Shown piece by piece: positions 7,520 through 13,013 of a stretch of DNA of 13,013 nt (within the stretch, counting starts at the first letter, position 1; the number at the start of each line of letters is the position of its first letter). Position numbers and translations under genes: made by a program. Source of the stretch: Actinomycetota bacterium (lineage in GTDB: Bacteria > Actinomycetota > Geothermincolia > Fen-727 > Anoxymicrobiaceae). Location of the stretch: NCBI GenBank assembly GCA_016649525.1, contig JAENXM010000025.1:1-13013 (forward strand). Reading direction: 5' to 3'. The notes under the pieces are model-generated. The model was not told the origin of the DNA. It was given only the letters and a program-made list of their open reading frames with translations, and ran no database searches.

Positions 7520-8212
7520 TTAGAGCAGTCTCTCGAAAAGCCAGTGGAGTCGGTTGGCGAGCACTATTTCCGTAAGCACCATGAAAGCGGCAAGCACAGA
7601 AACCGCGGCTGCCCCCGGAACGAGTTCTTCGCCGCGTATCCAGGAGAACAGGAGCGAGGCGAGGGTATAGTTCAGCACGAAGAGCGTGAAAAGGATGGAG
7701 AGGGTCACGAGCACCGACCAGAACCAGAACGCCCCAGGCCAGTCCGGCCAGAGCGCGAGGCTGACTGCGGCCGGGACAGCGAGCAGAAGCGGAAGGGACC
7801 ACCAGCGTTCCAGGATCCTTGCGCTCTCTTCTCCTTTGAACATCTGCGAGCTCGCAAGAGGGAAAAGCAGTGCAGCAGCGCCGGTCCCCGCGAGGGCCCC
7901 GGTGATCTCGCGCACCGCGTTCGAGGATTCCCGCAGGCCCGCGTAGGAAGTAATCGCATCAACAACTGAAGGAACGATCAGGACCGCGAGGAAGACCACT
8001 ACCGCGGCCCGCGGGTAGCGTTTGCCGCTTCGTCCATAAAAGAGGAGCAACACGACGAAGCAGGCCACAAACGCCAGGAAGAAGCCGGTGTCGCGCGCGC
8101 AGACCGGCAGCTTCTGTCCACCGTAGTGAAGGCTCCGCTCCGAAAACTGGTGGCAGACGGCGTAGCCGACCTGGTTCATTATCCACTTGAAGAAATTCTC
8201 GACGGCGCCCAT
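7520..8212 (-). CDS. DUF2085 family integral membrane protein
   Basis: A 230-residue protein with about six predicted membrane helices. It carries the DUF2085 hallmarks: CHQFSERS at residues 20-27, LPVCARDTGF at 35-44, and DAITSYAGLRESSNAVREITG near 86-106. The usual second cysteine of the CARC/CAR-C motif is an aspartate here (CARD). DUF2085 proteins are widespread in bacteria and archaea but have no established function; the conserved Cys/His residues near a membrane face have suggested metal or redox roles, which is speculation. ATG 8212 has no Shine-Dalgarno, but a TATAGT -10 element sits seven bases upstream, so the mRNA may be leaderless. The gene diverges from the PLP enzyme gene and may be co-transcribed with the 86-residue gene downstream. 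Confidence 0.85.
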   Translation of the reverse strand: MGAVENFFKWIMNQVGYAVCHQFSERSLHYGGQKLPVCARDTGFFLAFVACFVVLLLFYGRSGKRYPRAAVVVFLAVLIVPSVVDAITSYAGLRESSNAVREITGALAGTGAAALLFPLASSQMFKGEESARILERWWSLPLLLAVPAAVSLALWPDWPGAFWFWSVLVTLSILFTLFVLNYTLASLLFSWIRGEELVPGAAAVSVLAAFMVLTEIVLANRLHWLFERLL

Positions 8213-8218
8213 GGACTA

Positions 8219-8224
8219 ACTATA
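8219..8224 (-). promoter_or_regulatory. Candidate -10 element for a leaderless transcript
   Basis: On the minus strand TATAGT matches five of six -10 consensus bases. Its last base is seven bases from the A of ATG 8212, so transcription would begin at or next to the start codon. This agrees with the missing Shine-Dalgarno. Leaderless genes with this geometry are common in Actinomycetota. No good -35 is seen. Confidence 0.4.
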
Positions 8225-8262
8225 ACGGAAACCGGAAGCTCCCAGCATGGTGCCGGGCACAA

Positions 8263-8292
8263 TTGACGATTGATGCATTAAACTATTATGGT
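8263..8292 (+). promoter_or_regulatory. Candidate promoter for the PLP-dependent enzyme gene
   Basis: TTGACG (8263-8268, five of six -35 bases) is followed 18 bases later by TATGGT (8287-8292) or 15 bases later by TATTAT (8284-8289). Either -10 overlaps the upstream ATG 8288, which argues that this ATG is not used and favours ATG 8315, giving a short leader that carries the GAGGAG at 8304-8309. Confidence 0.45.
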
Positions 8293-8314
8293 CGTTTCAA
8301 CTCGAGGAGTGAGC

Positions 8315-9436
8315 ATGGAAAGACCACTGCTGTTCGAGATGCACCCTGCCCTTCGCGGCAAGGTGGACTGGATCGAGCTCGGAGAGTTCCCGACCCCGGT
8401 CGAGAAGATGGAAGGCCTGTGCGCCGAGGAGAACCTGAGCGACTTCTATATCAAGCGCGACGACTTGAGCTCCCCCCACTACGGCGGGAACAAAGTGAGA
8501 AAGCTCGAGTTCGTGCTCGCCCACGCGAAAGCCATCGGAAGAAAGGCGACTATCACGACCGGGGCGGTCGGTTCCAACCACGTACTGGCCACGGTCATCC
8601 ACGGCGAGAGGGTGGGGCTCGAGACCATCGGTGTACTGAACCCCCAGCCGAACGCCGCGTATGTCCGCAAGAACCTCCTTCTCGATTACGCGCACGGGGC
8701 CAGGTTCATGACAACCCCGTCGATGTTCGCGATGCCCGTCGGAGTGGTCAAGGGAATGGCGAAGTACTACGACCGCGGTAGCCGTAAGTTCCCGTACTTC
8801 ATCCCGCCGGGCGGAAGCAACCAGAGAGGAGCCCTCGGTTACATCGAATGCGCGCTCGAGCTCAAGCAGCAGATAGACGAGGGGCTGTTCCCGGAGCCCG
8901 AGTTAATCTTCGTGACTCTGGGCAGCAGCGGCACGGCGGCGGGCCTCACCCTGGGCGTGCAGCTTGCCGGGATGAAGAGCAGGGTCATACCGGTGCGCGT
9001 CGTGGAGAAGATCGTTTGCAACGCTCCTTACCTGTGCTTCCACATCAACATGACGGTGCGATTTCTGAAGGAGCGGTGTCCGGAGGTGAAGCTTTTCAAG
9101 GTAAAGCCGCGGAACATTACATTACTTGACGGCTACGCCGGGGACTGTTACGCCGGGTTCACAAACGAATGCATGGACGCCGTCACCAAGGCGAAGCTCT
9201 ACGACGGCATAAAGCTCGAAGGTACGTACACCGGTAAGACCCTGGCGGGCGCGCTCGATTTCCTCCACCGGCACGGGCTGGAGAAAAGGCCGTGCCTCTT
9301 CATGGATACATACAACTCGGTGGACCTCTACCCCACTGTCAAGGACATCGACTACCACGTGCTCCCCGGGGAGTTCCACAAGTATTTCGAGGAGCCGCTA
9401 CAGGAAGAGGAGATGGGCTGCGACGTCGTTTATTGA
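8315..9436 (+). CDS. PLP-dependent enzyme, ACC deaminase/D-cysteine desulfhydrase family
   Basis: A 373-residue fold-type II PLP enzyme. ATG 8315 is chosen over in-frame ATG 8288 because GAGGAG lies at 8304-8309 and the promoter overlaps the upstream ATG. The PLP lysine is K60 in YGGNKVRKLEF. SNH (87-89), PPGGSNQRG and LGSSGTAAGL form the cofactor and phosphate pockets. Y279 (CYAGFTNE) and Y305 (YTGK) are 26 residues apart, as are the two active-site tyrosines of E. coli D-cysteine desulfhydrase (Y261, Y287). Family enzymes deaminate 1-aminocyclopropane-1-carboxylate or eliminate sulfide from D-cysteine. Two usual motifs differ: QSNH is GSNH, and the C-terminal HTGG is replaced by MDTYNSVD. 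The true substrate may therefore be another small amino acid. The gene ends ten bases from the converging flavodoxin gene. Confidence 0.88.
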   Translation: MERPLLFEMHPALRGKVDWIELGEFPTPVEKMEGLCAEENLSDFYIKRDDLSSPHYGGNKVRKLEFVLAHAKAIGRKATITTGAVGSNHVLATVIHGERVGLETIGVLNPQPNAAYVRKNLLLDYAHGARFMTTPSMFAMPVGVVKGMAKYYDRGSRKFPYFIPPGGSNQRGALGYIECALELKQQIDEGLFPEPELIFVTLGSSGTAAGLTLGVQLAGMKSRVIPVRVVEKIVCNAPYLCFHINMTVRFLKERCPEVKLFKVKPRNITLLDGYAGDCYAGFTNECMDAVTKAKLYDGIKLEGTYTGKTLAGALDFLHRHGLEKRPCLFMDTYNSVDLYPTVKDIDYHVLPGEFHKYFEEPLQEEEMGCDVVY

Positions 9437-9446
9437 GCTGGAAGAG

Positions 9447-9947
9447 CTACGCGCCGGCTTTCTCTATCACGTCGCGGGCGAAAGCCTTTGCCTTCTCCAA
9501 CCTGGTTTCATCGGGCTGGCCCTTTGTCTCGGGCGCCCTCCTCCCGAACTCCTGGTGCCTGGGACTGTCGCTCTTTAGAAGGAGTTCCGCGATTTTCTGG
9601 TCGAGCTCTCCCTGGCAGTTGAAGAATCCTACCAGCTCGGCTGACGCCGCGGCGGCCCTGCAGATATCCATACAGGCCGGCAAGTCCTCCTCGCCTTCTG
9701 GTGTCGCGTGTGTTACGAAGAGCACGACCTTCTTCCCCGCGCCGTTTTTCTCCAGGAACTCTTTCGCAACGACCGCCGGGTTGCCCGCGTGGACCGGAAA
9801 GCCGATGAAGCAGAGGTCGTAACCCTCGAGGTCCTCGAGCTCGCCCAGTTCCTTCATCTCCTTCTCTTCCGGTATCTGCGAGTAAATCGCTTCGGCCACC
9901 TTCTTCGTGTTACCGGTCTGTGAGAGGTAAGCAACAAGTGTCTTCAT
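9447..9947 (-). CDS. Flavodoxin family protein
   Basis: A 166-residue single-domain flavodoxin. The phosphate-binding loop is LSQTGNTKK (residues 8-16), followed by the expected alternating strands, including DLCFIGFPVHAGNPA (about 65-79, where the flavin-shielding loop lies) and KKVVLFVTHATPEGEE. It should bind FMN non-covalently and carry electrons at low potential in the cytoplasm. ATG 9947 has a strong AAGGAGGG ribosome site at 9957-9964. The C-terminal third (about 115-166) is longer and more helical than in minimal flavodoxins, with the DSPRHQEFGRRAPETKGQPDE stretch near 127-147 that I recognise from flavodoxin-like reductase partners in anaerobes, without a specific name. It lies downstream of the iron-sulfur flavoprotein on the same strand, about 50 bases from that gene's likely original end. 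The partner enzyme is unknown. Confidence 0.88.
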   Translation of the reverse strand: MKTLVAYLSQTGNTKKVAEAIYSQIPEEKEMKELGELEDLEGYDLCFIGFPVHAGNPAVVAKEFLEKNGAGKKVVLFVTHATPEGEEDLPACMDICRAAAASAELVGFFNCQGELDQKIAELLLKSDSPRHQEFGRRAPETKGQPDETRLEKAKAFARDVIEKAGA

Positions 9948-9956
9948 GTTCAGAAT

Positions 9957-9964
9957 CCCTCCTT
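9957..9964 (-). promoter_or_regulatory. Strong Shine-Dalgarno for the flavodoxin gene
   Basis: AAGGAGGG on the minus strand lies nine bases before ATG 9947 and fixes the flavodoxin start. Confidence 0.75.
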
Positions 9965-9996
9965 CTGCATCACCTTTACGATATCTCCCTTATGGC

Positions 9997-10093
9997 CTAT
10001 AGCCGGGGGCCGCGCTTGTAAAGGATGTGCAGCGCGTCGAGGGGGGGATGCCGATGTACCTGCCCAGCTTCTCGCCCATGACATCCCCATCCC
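9997..10093 (-). pseudogene. Out-of-frame remnant of the iron-sulfur flavoprotein 3' end
   Basis: Directly after the TGA of the iron-sulfur flavoprotein gene, the minus strand still reads like protein in shifted frames. One frame gives VLRDGDVMGEKLGRYIGIP. A second frame, after a run of seven C (10041-10047), gives LDALHILYKRGPRL and ends at TAG 9997-9999. One extra base near the GGG before the TGA (about 10099-10101) and one in the C run would join both pieces to the 198-residue protein. An alternative is a small separate ORF from ATG at about 10080 with a single frameshift. The pieces may reflect real decay or base-calling errors in homopolymers. Confidence 0.45.
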
Positions 10094-10690
10094 TCAGGAC
10101 CCGGCTAGAAGGTCGGCGCCAGCACCGCGGCATCGCTCCAGCGCACCATCCACGCCCTTGATAGCGCCTTTCTCATCGACGTTTGAAAAAGTGATACTGT
10201 CCCAGTCCTTTATCTCCAACATGGCGAAGAAGTACCTGATGGTTGGAACAGCCGGCTCGAAGATGTCCGGCCTGGGGCTCCCCGCCGCCGACAGCCAGAG
10301 GCCCCGCCTTTTCTCCCTTATGTCTTCGCTCACCGCCTGCTCATGCAGAATGGATTTCCTGGCCCAGACGCAGTTCAATCTATCGATCATGATCTTCGCC
10401 TGCGCGGCAAGACCCCTGCTGAATATGGGAGCGGCCAGGATTATGCCGTCGTACGAGAGTAGCTTCGGGTAGAGCTTCTGCATGTCGTCCTGCTGGACGC
10501 ACTGTCCGGTCTTGAAGCACGCGTTGCAGGCCCTGCACGGGTTAATGTCGAGACCCGGCGTGTGTATCTTCTCAACGTTGGCGCCCGCTTCCCGCGCGCC
10601 CTCCAGCGCGCTGTCGAGCATCAGGTCGGTGTTGCCGCCTTTTCGGGGGCTCGTGGAAAGCCCCAGCACCCGAAAACCGCTATCCGCCAT
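10094..10690 (-). CDS. Iron-sulfur flavoprotein (NADPH-dependent FMN reductase-like)
   Basis: A 198-residue flavodoxin-fold protein. The N-terminal strand and loop VLGLSTSPRKGGNT (residues 8-21) bind FMN phosphate. PCRACNACFKTGQC supplies four cysteines (52, 55, 58, 64) in CX2CX2CX5C spacing, the compact 4Fe-4S motif of Methanosarcina Isf-type proteins. QQDDMQKLYPKLLSYDGIILAAPIFSRG carries the usual DDM and the flavin-contact segment. Such proteins shuttle electrons between ferredoxins and an FMN; partners here are unknown. ATG 10690 has only a weak AAAGG ribosome site. The gene is divergent from the FAD oxidoreductase and followed by the flavodoxin. The annotated TGA at 10094 probably truncates the original protein: coding-like sequence continues in other frames to 9997, which would give about 232 residues. 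The core fold and cluster motif lie before this point, so the protein may still work. Confidence 0.87.
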   Translation of the reverse strand: MADSGFRVLGLSTSPRKGGNTDLMLDSALEGAREAGANVEKIHTPGLDINPCRACNACFKTGQCVQQDDMQKLYPKLLSYDGIILAAPIFSRGLAAQAKIMIDRLNCVWARKSILHEQAVSEDIREKRRGLWLSAAGSPRPDIFEPAVPTIRYFFAMLEIKDWDSITFSNVDEKGAIKGVDGALERCRGAGADLLAGS

Positions 10691-10714
10691 GACGATGCCT
10701 TTCGTGGTCGGCTC

Positions 10715-10742
10715 TTGAATCGCGAAATTATCCTAACATAAG
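10715..10742 (+). promoter_or_regulatory. Weak candidate promoter for the FAD oxidoreductase gene
   Basis: TTGAAT (10715-10720) and CATAAG (10737-10742), 16 bases apart, each match four of six consensus bases. They lie in the divergent gap. Transcription would start near 10749, which favours ATG 10779 over ATG 10743. Confidence 0.22.
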
Positions 10743-10778
10743 ATGGGGCGACAGCAGGCTGCAGGATGGGGTGGTTTA

Positions 10779-11852
10779 ATGCGAGAGCAGGTTATTGTGG
10801 GGGCGGGCCTTTCCGGCCTTGTGGCGGCGATAACCCTGGCCCGAGAGGGCTACGACGTGCTGGTGCGGGAGCGGCGCGAGTCGGTCGGAGGACCGACGGA
10901 CCTGATAGGCCTGGAGGGACGGGTCATAAACATCGGCGACGGTAGCCCCATTAACCTTGAACGTCTCCAGGCGTACACCGGCATCGACATGTCCCCTGCC
11001 GCCGTCCGTCTTGAGGATGTAATGATCCATGCGTACGGCCGCACTTTTAACCACACGTTCCAGGAGGACCTTACGGTATATCTGGTCGAGAGAGGTTCCC
11101 GGCCCACCTCGCTCGACGTTTACCTTTTCAAGCTCGCGGAGGCGGAGAGTGTCCGGTTCCAGTTCAACGACACAGTCAAGGACTTCGAAAGCCTGCCGGC
11201 CGACACTATCATCTGCACCGGCCTTTTCAGCGAGGCGTTCAAGGAGCTCGATGTGCCGCACCTCCCCGTCTACGGCTACCTGGGCATGGCAGAGATAGAG
11301 GACAGAAATCCGAGGGTGGTAATCTACTTCGACGAGTACACGCGTGACTACGCATTTTACTCGCAGGTCAACGGCGCATGCGGCGCAGTGCTTTTCTCGA
11401 GGGGGAAGCCGCTCGACGTCGCTGTCAAGGAACGCTTCGAGAGGCAGCTTGCGGAAAATGACGGGATCGTCTTTGACAAATGGTCGGCGGTCAACATCGG
11501 CGCCCTTCCGGTCAAGGAGCCATCCAACCCCCGCCTCTTCGCGAAGAACTACATCCTTGCCGGGACAATCTCCGGCACAATCGACCCGCTGCTCCTGTTC
11601 GGCGTACACGGCGCTCTCGTCACGGGCAAAATCGCGGCAGTGACTGTCCAGGACCACCAGAAAGGGCTCGAGGAGTTTATGCGGATAAACAGGTACTACC
11701 GGCAGGTTTTTCTTATATCGCGTGCGTACCGGGCCGCGCCGCTCTGGTTTCTGAAAAGGTTCACCTGGGCAGGGCTCGAGCTTCAGGCGGCACTGAGCGG
11801 GATTGCAAAGGACAAGACGTTCCGCCTCATCCCCGGCTACGGAAGACTCTGA
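10779..11852 (+). CDS. FAD-dependent oxidoreductase, distantly geranylgeranyl-reductase-like
   Basis: A 357-residue flavoprotein when started at ATG 10779, which puts the Rossmann motif at the N-terminus: VIVGAGLSGL with GxGxxG at residues 8-13 and the ribose-binding acidic residue E31 in VRERRESVGG. The in-frame ATG 10743 adds only 12 unremarkable residues; a GGATGGGG lies before 10779. The central part contains the substrate-domain-like VYGYLGMAEIED and FYSQVNGACGAVLFS strands. YILAGTISGTIDPLLLFGVHGALVTGKIAA occupies the place of the second FAD motif, but the usual GD is absent. The helical basic C-terminus resembles geranylgeranyl reductase or tryptophan-halogenase-like monooxygenases. The reaction cannot be assigned. 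It is 19 bases upstream of the radical SAM gene, so both are probably made together and may act on the same substrate. Confidence 0.82.
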   Translation: MREQVIVGAGLSGLVAAITLAREGYDVLVRERRESVGGPTDLIGLEGRVINIGDGSPINLERLQAYTGIDMSPAAVRLEDVMIHAYGRTFNHTFQEDLTVYLVERGSRPTSLDVYLFKLAEAESVRFQFNDTVKDFESLPADTIICTGLFSEAFKELDVPHLPVYGYLGMAEIEDRNPRVVIYFDEYTRDYAFYSQVNGACGAVLFSRGKPLDVAVKERFERQLAENDGIVFDKWSAVNIGALPVKEPSNPRLFAKNYILAGTISGTIDPLLLFGVHGALVTGKIAAVTVQDHQKGLEEFMRINRYYRQVFLISRAYRAAPLWFLKRFTWAGLELQAALSGIAKDKTFRLIPGYGRL

Positions 11853-11871
11853 AAACCTTGAGGGTCAACCC

Positions 11872-13013
11872 GTGCAAGTAGCGCTCATCAACACCAACCG
11901 GTACCTGAGCCCACCGGTCATTCCTGTTGGGCTTGAGTACCTGGTGTCACCACTCGAGAGCGCCGGCCACTCGGTCCCGGTCCTGGACCTCTCCTTCAGC
12001 GAAGACCCGCTGGACGATATCGCAGCATTCCTTGACTCTTTTAAACCCGACGTCATCGGCTTCTCTGTGCGCAATGTCGATACCTCGGTCTTCGGCAACG
12101 ACGTCTTCTTCCTGGAAGATGTGAAAAGACTGATCGCCTCGGCGAAGGAACACTCTGACGTCCCCACGGTCGCGGGCGGCTCGGCTACCTTCTGTTCACA
12201 GGAACCGCTACGTGAATACCTCGGGGTCGATTACCTGGTATGCGGCCCCGGCGAAAAGGCGTTCCCGGAGCTGCTCGATGCAATTGAAGCCAGCCAAGAG
12301 ACGCCGCGCATAATCGACGGATGGGCGAGCGGGATAGTCCCGGGCCTCACCCACAAGCGAGCGGCCCTCATCGATTACGGGCCCTACCTCGAAGGAGACA
12401 ATCCCGCCGGTCTCGAGTTCCGCAAGGGCTGTGACTGGGAATGCCCTTTCTGTGTTGAAAGAAAAAGAAAAGTCCTGGCCCGGGAAATCCCGGCTGTCAT
12501 CAAAGAAGCCCGGGCACTGGTCAAAGCAGGAGCAGGCAAGATATTCATCTGCGACTCGGAGGTGAACGCGGACCTCGACCGGACCAATTCTCTGCTGGAG
12601 GCTCTCGCCGGCGAGGAGCTCGGCATCGAGTGGACCGGATATTTCCGCCCCTCCCCCTTCGACGGCGACATTGCACGGCTCGCGGCCGCTTCGGGCTGCC
12701 GAATGCTCACGCTGTCAGTGAACAGCTGGGACCTGTCCCGTGAGAACAGCCCCTACAGCGCCTCCGACGTTTCGCGTTTCTGTCAGCTCTCAAAGAATGA
12801 AGGCATAAAGGTGGCGGTCGACCTGCTTGTCGGCTATCCGGGAGAAGGGCGGGATTCGGTGGAAGGAGCTCTCGAGCTGCTGGGCGGGTCGGGTCCGGCG
12901 ACAGTCGGTGTCAACCCTTACATCCGCCTGTTCGAGGGAACGCCAATCTCGCGCATCGCCACCACCGGTCCGGCCGGCGGACGGCTGGTAGGGCAGACAG
13001 GCGATAACCAGGG
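11872..13013 (+). CDS. B12-binding-type radical SAM protein, partial (C-terminus off right edge)
   Basis: Open for 380 codons to the window edge. GTG 11872 follows GAGGGT at 11860-11865 with a six-base spacing, and no other start fits. The N-terminal ~135 residues form a Rossmann-like cobalamin-binding-type domain (VALINTNRYLSPPVIPVGLEYL, DVIGFSVRNVDTS, VAGGSATF, YLVCGPGEKAFPEL). The B12-ligand motif DxHxxG is not seen, as happens in several subfamilies of this group. The radical SAM barrel starts with RKGCDWECPFC, giving CX3CX2C at C187, C191 and C194 for the 4Fe-4S cluster that cleaves S-adenosylmethionine. Later strands include IFICDSEVN, WTGYFRPSPF and VAVDLLVGYPGE. Members make methyl transfers, ring closures and other carbon-skeleton changes in lipids, cofactors and natural products. 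The substrate is unknown. Likely an operon with the FAD oxidoreductase. Confidence 0.9.
   Translation, partial: MQVALINTNRYLSPPVIPVGLEYLVSPLESAGHSVPVLDLSFSEDPLDDIAAFLDSFKPDVIGFSVRNVDTSVFGNDVFFLEDVKRLIASAKEHSDVPTVAGGSATFCSQEPLREYLGVDYLVCGPGEKAFPELLDAIEASQETPRIIDGWASGIVPGLTHKRAALIDYGPYLEGDNPAGLEFRKGCDWECPFCVERKRKVLAREIPAVIKEARALVKAGAGKIFICDSEVNADLDRTNSLLEALAGEELGIEWTGYFRPSPFDGDIARLAAASGCRMLTLSVNSWDLSRENSPYSASDVSRFCQLSKNEGIKVAVDLLVGYPGEGRDSVEGALELLGGSGPATVGVNPYIRLFEGTPISRIATTGPAGGRLVGQTGDNQ

Noticed and set aside
8288..8314. Upstream in-frame ATG 8288 and GTG 8309 as starts for the PLP enzyme.
   Set aside because: ATG 8288 overlaps the likely -10 element and has no ribosome site; GAGGAG is too close to the GTG but ideal for ATG 8315.
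10776..11657. Minus-strand ORF of 293 codons opposite the FAD oxidoreductase.
   Set aside because: No motif or ribosome site; the plus strand has the GxGxxG motif and a complete flavoprotein.
1..13013. CRISPR arrays, tRNA or rRNA genes, insertion sequences, toxin-antitoxin or phage genes.
   Set aside because: No direct repeat arrays, tRNA-like cloverleaf, transposase or phage protein motifs were seen by eye on either strand.

Overview
The window is GC-rich and densely coding, with ten complete protein genes and two genes cut by the window edges. There are no RNA genes, insertion sequences or CRISPR arrays that I can recognise. The best lineage clue is the pair at 2888-6668: a secreted, membrane-anchored DUF6049-like protein directly upstream of a MurJ lipid II flippase. 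This gene order is typical of Actinomycetota. The MurJ sequence also looks actinobacterial (for example PNIVYDLILGG and YAYIFFQLPYGI, where the E. coli protein has arginines). A gene that looks leaderless (8212 on the minus strand) and the flavodoxin, Fe-S flavoprotein and radical SAM genes suggest an anaerobic or deep-branching actinobacterium. This lineage call is an inference.

Left part (1-2836): a GH38 alpha-mannosidase (minus strand, C-terminus off the left edge) diverges from a TauE/SafE-type membrane exporter. The mannosidase carries an unusual N-terminal domain of about 190 residues ahead of its catalytic zinc site.

Cell-envelope block (2888-7157, plus strand): the DUF6049-like protein, MurJ and a small single-pass TadE-like membrane protein probably form one transcription unit. 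MurJ appears to lack a canonical start codon at the place its homology begins. Converging on this block are a conserved 86-residue protein and a DUF2085 membrane protein (7186-8212, minus).

Right part (8315-13013): a PLP-dependent enzyme of the ACC deaminase/D-cysteine desulfhydrase family (plus) converges on a flavodoxin and an iron-sulfur flavoprotein (minus). The iron-sulfur flavoprotein seems to have lost its 3' end to frameshifts in G/C runs. Divergent from it are an FAD-dependent oxidoreductase and, 19 bases later, a B12-binding-type radical SAM protein that runs off the right edge. The last four genes are all redox proteins. They could belong to one uncharacterised pathway, with radical SAM and FAD enzymes as catalysts and the flavoproteins as electron donors, but this rests only on proximity.
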